The translations under genes and the position numbers were made by a program. The notes under the pieces are model-generated. The model was not told the DNA's origin, ran no database searches, and was given only the letters and a program-made list of their open reading frames with translations. Below are positions 36,886-44,972 of a stretch of 64,000 bases of DNA, one piece after another; the first letter of the stretch is position 1; each line of letters starts with the position of its first letter. This DNA comes from Phycisphaerae bacterium (GTDB taxonomy: Bacteria > Planctomycetota > Phycisphaerae > Sedimentisphaerales > Anaerobacaceae): contig JAAYBV010000096.1 of the NCBI GenBank assembly GCA_012744475.1, positions 1 to 64,000 of the forward strand. Direction: 5' to 3'.

Positions 36886-37010
36886 TTTCAACCGGTTCGG
36901 ATCAGACTTCTGTCGCTCGAATGCCACAATCGCGTGCCAACCGTGACTGAACCCCTCAGTCATCCGTCAATTCGGTGGCTGGTGGCGAGCGACGGGTCAC
37001 GGGTCACGGG

Positions 37011-38543
37011 CTACGGCTTCTTTGCGGCGAGGTCGGCGTTGATGGCGGCGGCGGCGATGCGGCCCTGGCCCATGGCGAGAATGACGGTGGCGGCGCCGAG
37101 GACGATATCACCGCCGGCGTAGACGCCGGGCATGGAGGTGTGGAGGTTCTCGTCGACGACGATGTTGCCCCACTTGTTGAATTCCAGACCCGGTGTGGTC
37201 TGGCGGATCAGGGGGTTGGCCTGATTGCCGATTGCGATGATGACGGTGTCAACGTCGATGCGAAACTCCGAGCCGGGGATCGCCATAGGTCTTCTGCGGC
37301 CCGAGTCATCGGGCTCGCCCAATTCGTATCGCAGGCACTCGATGGCTGTCGCGTGAGCGTCGTCGTTGCCGATGATGCGCTTGGGGCTTTGCAGCAGGTG
37401 GAACTCCACGCCCTCCTGTTTGGCGTGATGCACTTCTTCGACGCGGGCGGGCATCTCGCTCTCGGTGCGGCGATAGATCAGATAGACCTTCTCGGCGCCG
37501 AGGCGCACCGCCGTGCGGGCGGCGTCCATCGCGACGTTGCCGCCCCCGACGACCGCAACTCTCTTGGACAGGGCGATGGGCGTGTCGGCGCCTGATCCGA
37601 AACGGTAGGCCTTCATAAGGTTGGCCCGGGTCAGGTACTCGTTGGCGCTGTAGACGCCGACGAGCGATTCGCCCTCAATGCCCATGAAGCTGGGCAGGCC
37701 CGCGCCGACGCCGATGTACACAGCGTCGAAGCCGTCCTCGGTCATGAGCTGCTCGATGGTCCGCGTGCGGCCGACGACGACGTTCGTCACGATCTGCACG
37801 CCCATCTTCTTCAGTGTCTCGATTTCGTCTTGCACGATGGCCTTGGGGAGCCGGAATTCGGGGATGCCGTAGACCATGACGCCGCCGGGCTTGTGAAAGG
37901 CCTCGAAGACCGTGACCTTGTGGCCAGCCCTTCGTGTGTCGGCTGCCGCGACGATGCTGCCGGGACCGGAGCCGACGATGGCGACCTTTTTGCCCGTCGA
38001 TGGCGCGACGGCCGGCACCGTGACACGCGAGGGCGGGACGCCCTCGCCACGGGGCGCGCCCTTGTCTGGTTGGGCGACCGAGTCGGCCCGGTCGGCGACG
38101 AATCGTTCCAGCCGCCCGATAGAGACCGCCTTCGAGACGTCCTTGAATTTCAGGCCGACTGTGCACTTCTCCTGGCACTGCACCTCCTGCGGGCAGACGC
38201 GTCCGCAAACGGCCGGCAGAAGCGAGTTCTCTTTGATGATGTCGAGAGCCTGGTCGTACTGGCCTTTCGCGATGGCGCCCACGAAATCCGGGATCCGAAT
38301 GCGCACCGGGCAGCCCTGCACGCACGGAGCGGTCTTGCACTGGAGGCAGCGCATCGCCTCGATTCGGGCCTGCGTCTCGGTGTAGCCCAGCGCGACCTCG
38401 CTGACGTTGCGGCGTCGCGCGTTCGCATCCTGCTCGGGCATGTCCTGCGGCGGAATGTCGAACCGGTCCTTGGGCTTCAGACCGCCCGAGTTCTGTCTGT
38501 CCAGCAATTCGTTGAGAAGTTCTTGTCGTTCCTGGTCTGTCAC
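37011..38543 (-). CDS. nfnB: NADP-dependent oxidoreductase, NfnB / glutamate synthase small-subunit type
   Basis: A 510-residue cytoplasmic flavoprotein. The N-terminal domain carries Cys-rich [4Fe-4S] motifs (MRCLQCKTAPCVQGCPV and CGRVCPQEVQCQEKC). Two dinucleotide-binding sites follow: VAIVGSGPGSIVAAAD for FAD and VAVVGGGNVAMDAART for NADPH, ending with GVYAGGDIVLGAATVILAMG. On its own it could be called a GltD-type subunit, but the NfnA-type gene 59 bases upstream makes NfnB of the electron-bifurcating NADH-dependent ferredoxin:NADP oxidoreductase the better call. A ~35-residue Pro/Arg-rich insertion sits between the Fe-S and FAD domains (ADSVAQPDKGAPRGEG). Confidence 0.87.
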   Translation of the reverse strand: MTDQERQELLNELLDRQNSGGLKPKDRFDIPPQDMPEQDANARRRNVSEVALGYTETQARIEAMRCLQCKTAPCVQGCPVRIRIPDFVGAIAKGQYDQALDIIKENSLLPAVCGRVCPQEVQCQEKCTVGLKFKDVSKAVSIGRLERFVADRADSVAQPDKGAPRGEGVPPSRVTVPAVAPSTGKKVAIVGSGPGSIVAAADTRRAGHKVTVFEAFHKPGGVMVYGIPEFRLPKAIVQDEIETLKKMGVQIVTNVVVGRTRTIEQLMTEDGFDAVYIGVGAGLPSFMGIEGESLVGVYSANEYLTRANLMKAYRFGSGADTPIALSKRVAVVGGGNVAMDAARTAVRLGAEKVYLIYRRTESEMPARVEEVHHAKQEGVEFHLLQSPKRIIGNDDAHATAIECLRYELGEPDDSGRRRPMAIPGSEFRIDVDTVIIAIGNQANPLIRQTTPGLEFNKWGNIVVDENLHTSMPGVYAGGDIVLGAATVILAMGQGRIAAAAINADLAAKKP

Positions 38544-38602
38544 GGCAGGGATTTCCTCATATCATCAAAAGCAGGGACCGAGACGTCAGTGGGCGGGCCG
38601 AG

Positions 38603-39457
38603 CTACCCATCCAGCCCGATCCGGCATCGGTGCTGTCGGTATTGCTCGCGCGCCTGTTGCTCTTGCTGTTTGTAGGCGTTCATGCGCTTGATCATCAGGT
38701 CGAAATTGACGCGGTGCCCGTCGAATTCGGGCCCGTCAACGCAGACAAACCTGGGTTTGCCGTCGACCTCGACGCGGCATCCACCGCACATGCCGGTTCC
38801 GTCGATCATGATCGTGTTCAGCGAGACCTGGGTCGGCACCTCGAACTTCTTCGTCACGCCGCAGCAGAATTTCATCATGATCGTCGGACCGATAATGAAG
38901 GCATGCCCAAGCTTGGGATCGCGTCCGCAGACCTCCGCCAGCGGCTCGGTCACAAGGGCCTTGCGGGCGTAAGAGCCATCGTCGGTGGTCACGATCAGTT
39001 CATCGCTGATCCTGGCAAACTCCTCTTCGAGAATCAGCCGGTCCTTCGAGCGGAATCCGAGAATGCTGACGACCCTGTTGCCTGCGCTCTTCAGGGCGGT
39101 CGCGATCGGCAGCAGGGGGGCGGCCCCAATCCCGCCTCCGACGCAGACCACTGTTCCGAAGTTGGCGATGTACGTGGGTGTGCCGAGTGGTCCCGAGATG
39201 TTGGCGATCTCATCGCCCTCGTTGAGGCCCGCCAGTTCCGCGGTCGTCTTGCCGACGCGCTGCCAGATCAGCTCGATCGTGCCGCTTGCAGGGTTGGCTC
39301 CCGCGATGGTCAGCGGGATTCGTTCGGAATAGTCGTTATTGATGCTGAGGATGATGAATTGACCGGGCCGTCGGGCCTGTGCGATCAGAGGGGCTTCGAT
39401 GCGCGCCCAGAAGACGTCCGCGCCAAGCTCTCTCTTGCCTACGATTCGATGCGACAT
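38603..39457 (-). CDS. nfnA: FAD/NAD(P)-binding ferredoxin-NADP reductase-like subunit, NfnA type
   Basis: A 284-residue cytoplasmic subunit of the sulfide dehydrogenase / dihydroorotate dehydrogenase electron-transfer family. FAD-binding RRPGQFIILSIN and ERIPLTIA are followed by the NAD site VCVGGGIGAAPLLPIA and a C-terminal [2Fe-2S] cluster region (MCGGCRVEVDGKPRFVCVDG). With NfnB it would couple NADH, ferredoxin and NADPH by flavin-based electron bifurcation, typical of fermentative anaerobes. The C-terminus has a Gln/Arg-rich tail (KQQEQQAREQYRQHR). GGAGG lies upstream of ATG 39457. A thioredoxin gene ends 109 bases upstream. Confidence 0.88.
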   Translation of the reverse strand: MSHRIVGKRELGADVFWARIEAPLIAQARRPGQFIILSINNDYSERIPLTIAGANPASGTIELIWQRVGKTTAELAGLNEGDEIANISGPLGTPTYIANFGTVVCVGGGIGAAPLLPIATALKSAGNRVVSILGFRSKDRLILEEEFARISDELIVTTDDGSYARKALVTEPLAEVCGRDPKLGHAFIIGPTIMMKFCCGVTKKFEVPTQVSLNTIMIDGTGMCGGCRVEVDGKPRFVCVDGPEFDGHRVNFDLMIKRMNAYKQQEQQAREQYRQHRCRIGLDG

Positions 39458-39566
39458 TTGGTCGATGGTTTCCTCCGAAGATCGGTGCCTTGCACTACAG
39501 TGAGGCCGATCTCGTGTGATGGATGCGGCACCGTATCACGCGTGTCTACGCGACCGGCAGGTTGTC

Positions 39567-39893
39567 CTACAGCAGACCGTCAATGGCTTGGGCAAGATCC
39601 TTCTTCGCCGTCAGTCCGACCCACTTTTTCTGCACCTGCCCACCCTTGAACAGGATGATCGTTGGAATGGCGCTGATGCCAAACTCGACCGCGGTGTCGC
39701 GGGCGTCATCGGTGTTCAGCTTGCAGATCTTGGCCTTTCCGGCGTATTCATCAACAAGCTCCTGGATGACCGGTGTAATCATCTTGCAGGGCCCGCACCA
39801 GGGCGCCCAGAAATCCACCAGAACCGGGACCTCGGAACTGTGCACGATCTCGTCAAACGTGGCGTCCGTCAGTTCGATTGCGTTGCCCGCCAT
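39567..39893 (-). CDS. trxA: Thioredoxin
   Basis: A 108-residue cytoplasmic disulfide reductant. The active site is FWAPWCGPCKM with redox cysteines C33 and C36, and the cis-Pro loop is ISAIPTIILFKGG. The length is standard. ATG 39893 follows AGGAAGGACAGG; the frame stays open for 44 codons upstream but without homology. It lies between ScpA and NfnA on the same strand. Its likely electron donors and clients are general, including the thiol peroxidase Bcp encoded a few kilobases away. Confidence 0.95.
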   Translation of the reverse strand: MAGNAIELTDATFDEIVHSSEVPVLVDFWAPWCGPCKMITPVIQELVDEYAGKAKICKLNTDDARDTAVEFGISAIPTIILFKGGQVQKKWVGLTAKKDLAQAIDGLL

Positions 39894-40073
39894 GATCCTG
39901 TCCTTCCTACTATGCCCATTTGCGTTCAGAGCGGTTCGGTCGGTTGGTGCGGCCGGCCGGGGGTTCCACAACCGCGTGTTTTTCAGCCACGTGGATCGAC
40001 AGGCCCAAACGCCGCCGAGTCGCACCTGAGACGCGGTTCAAACGGCCTGGTTCGGTCCAAAAGCTGAGGTATT

Positions 40074-41213
40074 CTAAGGGGCCGGCGTGGGGTTGTCAAT
40101 TCCGAAACCCTCATCGGCCGGAGGCGGCGGGCTTTCGAGGGTGTGCGGCTCCTCCGCCGGGGCCGCCTTCGAACCCCTTTTGGGGGGCAATTCGAGGATT
40201 GGGATCGGCAGCTCATCGACGATCCCGTCCCCGGACTCTTCTTCGCGGAGGGAGGCCTCACGGTCGGCGGACTCGTCTTCCAGGTCCTGCGCATCCTCCC
40301 AATCCTCGATCTCGTCCGGCTGGAGAGCGGTATGCCTTACCCCGGCCGGCAGTTCCTGGATGGGGATCGCGAGTTCCGCGCCAAGCTCAGCAACCGACGG
40401 GGTCGGGCCTGCCTCGGGCGTCTCGGCCGGTTCTTCCGCGACGGAAAGAATGGCCTTCTGCACGGCCTGTTCGGCCGGCTCGTCAGTCAGTGCCCGCAGA
40501 TAGATCTGGCTCGGGGCGGTTTCGCTCTGCTCTGCCCAGATGAGTTTGTCGCGAATCAGCTCGAGCATCGCCAGGAACAGCCCGACCATGACGAGTCGGT
40601 TCGGCCGGCTGTCGAAGACGCGCTCGAATGTCATCGGGCCCTCGGTCTGGAGGCGGTGCAGGATCTCGATCTGATACAGGTCAATCGGGGTGTCGTCCTT
40701 GATGTGGCCCGTGTAGACAGTGTTGCCGATGGCCTTGCAGACGGTGTCGAATGCCTCCAGCAGGTCCCAGATGCTGACCTGATCCATATCCACCTCGGGC
40801 TCGGCGTCGGGCGCCAGCCGGTCGATGAGGCTGGTCGGGCGGCTGAACCGCTCCTGGTGCTGCTCGGCGGCCGCATCGAGCAGATTGGCCGCGTCCTTGA
40901 ACTTCTTGTATTCGAGAAGCTGGCGAATCAACTCGGCCCGTGGGTCGGTGGCCTCGTCCTGCGTTATCTCCTCCGGCGTGGCCTTCGGCAGCAGCATCGC
41001 CGACTTGATCTCCATCAGCGTCGCGGCCATGACCAGAAAATCGCCCGCCAGGTCGATGTCGAACTGTTTGAGCATCTCGACATACCGCAGATACTGGTCC
41101 GTGATCTTCGCCAGCGGGATGTCGTAGATATCGACCTCCTCCTTGCGGACCAGATACAGCAGAAGGTCCAGCGGGCCGGCGAAGATCTCCAAGTTGACAC
41201 GGTAATCAGCCAG
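40074..41213 (-). CDS. scpA: Segregation and condensation protein A (ScpA) with acidic C-terminal tail
   Basis: The kleisin subunit of the SMC-ScpAB chromosome-compaction complex. The family block YRVNLEIFAGPLDLLLYLVR is intact but begins before the first conventional start (TTG 41192). A CTG at 41213, six bases after GGGAG, fits both the Shine-Dalgarno site and the homology, so it is proposed as the start, giving 379 residues; an in-frame stop lies just upstream. Typical ScpA is about 250 residues. The extra ~115 residues are acidic and Pro-rich and repeat a motif (AIPIQELP and PIPILELP). The gene lies 12 bases after the DUF2007 stop, in a trpS-led operon. Confidence 0.85.
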   Translation of the reverse strand: MADYRVNLEIFAGPLDLLLYLVRKEEVDIYDIPLAKITDQYLRYVEMLKQFDIDLAGDFLVMAATLMEIKSAMLLPKATPEEITQDEATDPRAELIRQLLEYKKFKDAANLLDAAAEQHQERFSRPTSLIDRLAPDAEPEVDMDQVSIWDLLEAFDTVCKAIGNTVYTGHIKDDTPIDLYQIEILHRLQTEGPMTFERVFDSRPNRLVMVGLFLAMLELIRDKLIWAEQSETAPSQIYLRALTDEPAEQAVQKAILSVAEEPAETPEAGPTPSVAELGAELAIPIQELPAGVRHTALQPDEIEDWEDAQDLEDESADREASLREEESGDGIVDELPIPILELPPKRGSKAAPAEEPHTLESPPPPADEGFGIDNPTPAP

Positions 41214-41225
41214 GGGACGCTCCCG

Positions 41226-41441
41226 TCATACCTGCTCGCGCAGGATCTCATGGGCCTTTTCGGCATCGTGTTCGAGCGTCTGGAGTTCGATATCCTGCAC
41301 CACGGGCGCGCCGGCGTAAATGTTCCCGACGTTCTCGCCCATGACGACGGCCCGAATGCCGTTGTCGTCCAGTTGTTGTTTGGCCAGCTCGGCCTCGATG
41401 TAGTTCTCAAATCGGGCCACGGTGACGAGTCTCTCTTCCAT
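41226..41441 (-). CDS. DUF2007-type small protein
   Basis: A 71-residue protein that begins MEERLVTVARFENYIEAEL. It carries the DUF2007 pattern of an N-terminal beta strand, a helix with AELAKQQLDDNGI, a second strand (RAVVMGE) and a final helix. Pfam describes the family as a putative prokaryotic signal-transducing protein; no activity is proven. ATG 41441 is preferred because AGGAG sits seven bases upstream; the TTG at 41447 is less likely. It overlaps or abuts the trpS stop and precedes scpA, so all three are co-transcribed. Confidence 0.78.
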   Translation of the reverse strand: MEERLVTVARFENYIEAELAKQQLDDNGIRAVVMGENVGNIYAGAPVVQDIELQTLEHDAEKAHEILREQV

Positions 41442-41443
41442 GA

Positions 41444-42409
41444 TCAAGCTCCTAACCCAATGGCCTTGCGGGCCTCGACCAGGGTCTTTGCCGCGACGGC
41501 TTGCGCGCGGGCGGCGCCGTCTTTGAGCATCTTCCAGACGTCGCCGACGTTATTTTCGAGCTCGGCTCGCTTCTGGCGGTAAGGCTGGAAATACTCGATG
41601 ATCAGCTCGGCCAGCCGCTTCTTGGCTTCCCCATAGCCCATGCCTCCGTTGCGGTACCGGGCATCCCATTCGGCCAGTTCCTGCGGCGACGCGACCAGCT
41701 TCAAGAGGGCGAAGACGTTGCACTTGTCCGGGTCCTTGGGGTCTTCCACGGGCGTCGAGTCCGTGACGATCTTCATGATCTTCTTCTTGACGCTCTTCTC
41801 CGGCTCGAAGATCTCGATGGTGTTGCCGTAGCTCTTGCTCATCTTGCGCCCATCGGTCCCGGGCACGACCGCCACCGACTCGATGATATGCTCCTTGGGG
41901 ATCACGAAGACCTCCCCATAGGCGTTGTTGAACCGCATGGCGATGTCACGGGTCACCTCGATGTGCTGCTTCTGGTCGGCCCCGACGGGCACGAGGTGCG
42001 ATTTATAGATCAGGATGTCCGCGGCCTGAAGAACGGGGTAGGCGAAAAGCCCGTGGTTTGGCGCAAGTCCTTGAGCGACCTTGTCCTTGTAACTGACGCA
42101 CCGTTGAAGCAGCCCCAGCGGTGTAACGCAGCTCAGCAGCCAGGTTAGCTCCGTCACCTCGGGGACGTCGGATTGACGCCAGAAGACCGTCTTCTCCGTG
42201 TCGAGGCCCAGAGCGATGTAGTCCATCGCCACGTCAAGGGTGTGCCGGGCCAGGGCCTCCGGGGCCGGATTGCTGGTCAGAGCGTGGTAATCAGCGATGA
42301 AGTAGAAACCCTCATGCTCCGCCTGCAACTCGAGGTGCTGTCGCATCGCACCGAAGTAATTGCCGACGTGCAGCCGCCCCGAGGGCTGAATGCCTGATAG
42401 GACTCTCAA
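41444..42409 (-). CDS. trpS: Tryptophan--tRNA ligase
   Basis: A 321-residue class I aminoacyl-tRNA synthetase that charges tRNA-Trp. The HIGH-type motif is in GIQPSGRLHVGNYFGA, the KMSKS motif in GRKMSKSYGNTI, and the tryptophan-pocket region in HLVPVGADQKQHIE. The start is set at TTG 42409: GGAGG lies five bases upstream and the protein then begins LRVLSGIQPSG, as most TrpS do. A TTG eight codons earlier would place the Shine-Dalgarno site inside the gene. A consensus promoter lies about 55 bases upstream. It is first in the operon trpS-DUF2007-scpA. Confidence 0.95.
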   Translation of the reverse strand: MRVLSGIQPSGRLHVGNYFGAMRQHLELQAEHEGFYFIADYHALTSNPAPEALARHTLDVAMDYIALGLDTEKTVFWRQSDVPEVTELTWLLSCVTPLGLLQRCVSYKDKVAQGLAPNHGLFAYPVLQAADILIYKSHLVPVGADQKQHIEVTRDIAMRFNNAYGEVFVIPKEHIIESVAVVPGTDGRKMSKSYGNTIEIFEPEKSVKKKIMKIVTDSTPVEDPKDPDKCNVFALLKLVASPQELAEWDARYRNGGMGYGEAKKRLAELIIEYFQPYRQKRAELENNVGDVWKMLKDGAARAQAVAAKTLVEARKAIGLGA

Positions 42410-42462
42410 CGGCGCCTCCAAAAGCAAGAACAACAGGACAAAGTGAACAAGGGCATGGAGAA

Positions 42463-42491
42463 AGCATACCTCCGACAGGGGCCAGAGTCAA
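42463..42491 (-). promoter_or_regulatory. Sigma-70 type promoter for the trpS operon
   Basis: On the minus strand TTGACT (42491-42486), a 17-base spacer and TATGCT (42468-42463). Transcription would start near 42456, 47 bases ahead of the TTG start of trpS. The leader is too short for a T-box, and none is seen. Confidence 0.7.
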
Positions 42492-42855
42492 GGCCTTTGG
42501 GATTTGCGCCGCCCGGCATCCGGCTGGCCCGCTATGACGTCCGGGACGTCAAGTCGATCCGATGGGTGGATGCAACCCGCGTGCCCTGCCGGAGCGCAGA
42601 CCAAAACCGCAAGAGCAACCTTCCCCGGATTTGCTCAGCGGCATGTGACTGAGACCCCACCACGCAAAATCACCACCGCCGTAGGAAAGCACGAAGAAAC
42701 CGGTCCAGGAATGCGATAACCTGTCCCGTTTCTCCTCGGTTCCAACGCGCAGCCTGGTCTGAGACGGCGGTCACAGTGCCCGTCGACGCATTCGACCCGG
42801 CGTCGTTTCCCGGGACGCGCCACCCGGCAGGGGACCGAACGGGCGAAATCGAATC
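42492..42855. other. Intergenic region, nothing recognised
   Basis: About 360 bases between the trpS promoter and the 64-residue gene. Open frames here lack ribosome sites and protein-like composition. No tRNA, terminator with a T tract, or repeat was recognised. Confidence 0.4.
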
Positions 42856-43050
42856 TTACGATCTGCCCAGAGACTTCATGTACCTGCGGGCCTTCTTCAG
42901 TCCCATCCGCGAAGCTTTCTTTTTGACAGCTTCCGTCGGGCGGCCCAGATTCGATGCGACCTCTGCCGTGGCATGATTGGGGAACAGCTTCCGGAGTTGC
43001 CTGATGTCGTCCGTCGACCACATCCCTTTGACAAGGCTTTTCCTTGCCAT
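42856..43050 (-). CDS. Small putative DNA-binding (SANT/Myb-like) protein
   Basis: A 64-residue basic protein: MARKSLVKGMWSTDDIRQLR, then a Phe-Pro-Asn turn, EVASNLGRPTEAVKKKASRM and a lysine/arginine tail. The pattern of a tryptophan, a first helix, a turn and a recognition helix with GRPTEAVKKKA resembles Myb/SANT or GcrA-like helix-turn-helix proteins. A regulatory or nucleoid role is inferred only. ATG 43050 has GGAGG six bases upstream, and a consensus-like promoter lies about 55 bases further up, so this short gene is well supported as expressed. Confidence 0.75.
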   Translation of the reverse strand: MARKSLVKGMWSTDDIRQLRKLFPNHATAEVASNLGRPTEAVKKKASRMGLKKARRYMKSLGRS

Positions 43051-43104
43051 ATTGCGCCTCCTTTCAACGCACCGAACAAATGTACGTGAAGACATGCACC
43101 AGGA

Positions 43105-43134
43105 ATTCTACGGCGCTTCCGACGTCACAATCAA
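43105..43134 (-). promoter_or_regulatory. Sigma-70 type promoter for the 64-residue gene
   Basis: On the minus strand TTGATT (43134-43129), an 18-base spacer and TAGAAT (43110-43105). The leader to ATG 43050 is about 48 bases. The rest of the gap up to 43336 shows a run of seven T on the minus strand near 43150 but no clear hairpin. Confidence 0.6.
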
Positions 43135-43336
43135 GAACTTTTCCACACGCCGGGCAAAAAAACCGGCCGGCGACACGATCGCATCGGTCGGCACAATCTG
43201 GTACGAGGCGATCTCCGACCGGTTCGACATTCAGGCCGGAGCGGCCGGAGGTGACCTGTGAGGCTGCGATGTCGCGACGGCGACACGCCGGTATCGCCGC
43301 CGACGGCGCAAGTCGCGACATTCCGGGCCCAGCCGC

Positions 43337-43798
43337 TCAAACGATCGCCTTGCGGGCGTTTGGCACAGTGTCCTGGGGTTTGACCTTGTAGGAGACCTGA
43401 AGGATCTTGCCGGTCTCGTCGATCAGAAAGGACGAACGGATGATCCCCTGGTACTTCTTGCCGTACATGGATTTCTCCCCCCAGGCGCCGTAGGCCTGTG
43501 CGACCTTGTGGTCCGGATCGGACAGCAGGGGAAAACCCAGATCGTACTTGCCGTCGAACTTCTTCTGTCTGGCCGGCTCGTCGGGACTGATGCCGACGGG
43601 GACCGTTCCGGCCTCGGCCAGCTCTTCCATGGCGTCGCGAACGCCGCAGGCCTGGGCCGTGCAGCCGGGAGTGTCCGCCTTGGGGTAGAAGTACAGAAGG
43701 AGCTTGCGCGCCTTGAAGTCGGCCAGCGAGACGGTCCGGCCGTCCTGGTCCTTCAGTGCGAACGCCGGGGCCTTGTCCCCCACCTTGAGCTGTGCCAT
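43337..43798 (-). CDS. bcp: Thioredoxin-dependent thiol peroxidase (Bcp/PrxQ)
   Basis: A 153-residue cytoplasmic peroxiredoxin that reduces hydrogen and organic peroxides. The active-site block YFYPKADTPGCTAQACGVRD has the peroxidatic Cys46 and the nearby Cys51 expected for the atypical two-cysteine BCP type. GVRDAMEEL and FPLLSDPDHKVAQAYGAWGE are family-typical, as is the length. ATG 43798 has AAGGAG six bases upstream. It is transcribed alone or after an unseen promoter in the 172-base gap. Reduced thioredoxin (gene at 39567) is the expected electron donor. Confidence 0.93.
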   Translation of the reverse strand: MAQLKVGDKAPAFALKDQDGRTVSLADFKARKLLLYFYPKADTPGCTAQACGVRDAMEELAEAGTVPVGISPDEPARQKKFDGKYDLGFPLLSDPDHKVAQAYGAWGEKSMYGKKYQGIIRSSFLIDETGKILQVSYKVKPQDTVPNARKAIV

Positions 43799-43970
43799 TG
43801 TGAACTCCTTATTCCGATGCGATGCCGGTCAGCCACTGGTTCAGACTGCGAGCGACCACCGGAGAGGTCACGCTTGCTGGGAAATACGCTGCGATTGCCT
43901 GTTGGTTCTCGCGCCAGGCCCATTGTCCCCCAAAAAGCGGGTGTATTCTCACGGGGTGGGGGCAATGATC

Positions 43971-44972
43971 CTATTGGTCGTGTCTAATGCGGATGGTGTC
44001 ACCGGCGTCGATCAGCTCGAAGAGGCAGGCCCGTTCGTCCGGGCTGCGGTTGGGGCAGTGCAGCAGGAGCCTGAGGGTCCCGTCGAAGGCCCGGAAGATC
44101 ATCCCGTGACCGCCGTCGTCTCGGAAGAGTGGATCGGGCAGGTGGACCCAGGGACCCTGCACCCGACCTGACTTCGAGGCGGCGATGCCTGTGGTGTACC
44201 CGCTGTCGGTGAAGCTGGACCAGATCATCAGCAGCCTTCCCGTTCGGGTCCGGTAGAGACATGGCCCGTCGGTCACATACCGGTCCCGGCCTTCGGGGGT
44301 CCAGGGGGCGTCGCTGGCTTTGAACAGCATGATTGGCGGCCCGGCTACGTCGGACAAGTCGTCTCTGAGCCGGACCAGGTCGATTGTGCCGTCTCTAACC
44401 TGGACCCATTCATGACAGTAGATCATATAGGGGATGCCGTCCTCCACCCACAGGGTCCCGTCGAGGGCCATCAGGTTGGGATCAGTATGCGATCGATTGG
44501 CGAACGGCTGGAACGGGCCCATCGGCGAATCCGCGACGAGCACCTGCGTGCCCCGCGCGGTCTTTTCGGGCCAGTCGGGCCAGGGCTCATCGGGCAGCCT
44601 GCGACTGCCGTTCATCGTGGCGAACAGGTAGTGCTTGCCCCCGTAGCGGTGCATCTCAGGGGCCCAGATGTGGCCCTGCGCCCAGAAGTCGGGCCCGATC
44701 TCGAATATCGGGTATGGCCCGATCCACGTCCGCAGGTCCTTGCTGGTCAGCACGGAGACCCCATTCGCCGTCGAGTCGGCGGGTCTCACGGAGCTGGTGA
44801 CGAGGTGGTACGTCTGCGTCGCCTGGTCCGCGAGGATGAAGGGATCGCGCAGCCGCGTCTCGGCCAGCGTAAAGGTGCGGGTCTCATGGGCCGCCGGGGC
44901 CGGGATCGCTCCCGACCCGATGGCAAAGCACCAGACAAGCAGAATTGTGTGAGCGGGTGTTTGCGCCATCAT
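43971..44972 (-). CDS. Secreted GH43-like glycoside hydrolase
   Basis: A 333-residue five-bladed beta-propeller-type enzyme. It starts at ATG 44972, whose ATGA overlaps the GH27 stop, and has a signal peptide (ILLVWCFAIGSGAIPAPAA). Visible motifs are LRDPFILAD with the candidate catalytic base Asp43, GHIWAPEMHRYGGKHYLF (transition-state Asp/Glu region), HTDPNLMALDG and VTDGPCLYRTRTGRLLMIWSS. The usual general acid of GH43 lies in an EGP motif; here it reads DGP, so the subfamily is atypical. Likely substrates are arabinosyl or xylosyl linkages, but this is not certain. It forms an operon with the GH27 enzyme. Confidence 0.8.
   Translation of the reverse strand: MMAQTPAHTILLVWCFAIGSGAIPAPAAHETRTFTLAETRLRDPFILADQATQTYHLVTSSVRPADSTANGVSVLTSKDLRTWIGPYPIFEIGPDFWAQGHIWAPEMHRYGGKHYLFATMNGSRRLPDEPWPDWPEKTARGTQVLVADSPMGPFQPFANRSHTDPNLMALDGTLWVEDGIPYMIYCHEWVQVRDGTIDLVRLRDDLSDVAGPPIMLFKASDAPWTPEGRDRYVTDGPCLYRTRTGRLLMIWSSFTDSGYTTGIAASKSGRVQGPWVHLPDPLFRDDGGHGMIFRAFDGTLRLLLHCPNRSPDERACLFELIDAGDTIRIRHDQ

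Noticed and set aside
42410-42462. T-box or other riboswitch ahead of trpS
   Set aside because: The predicted leader is only about 47 bases, too short for a T-box, and has no specifier stem or terminator hairpin.
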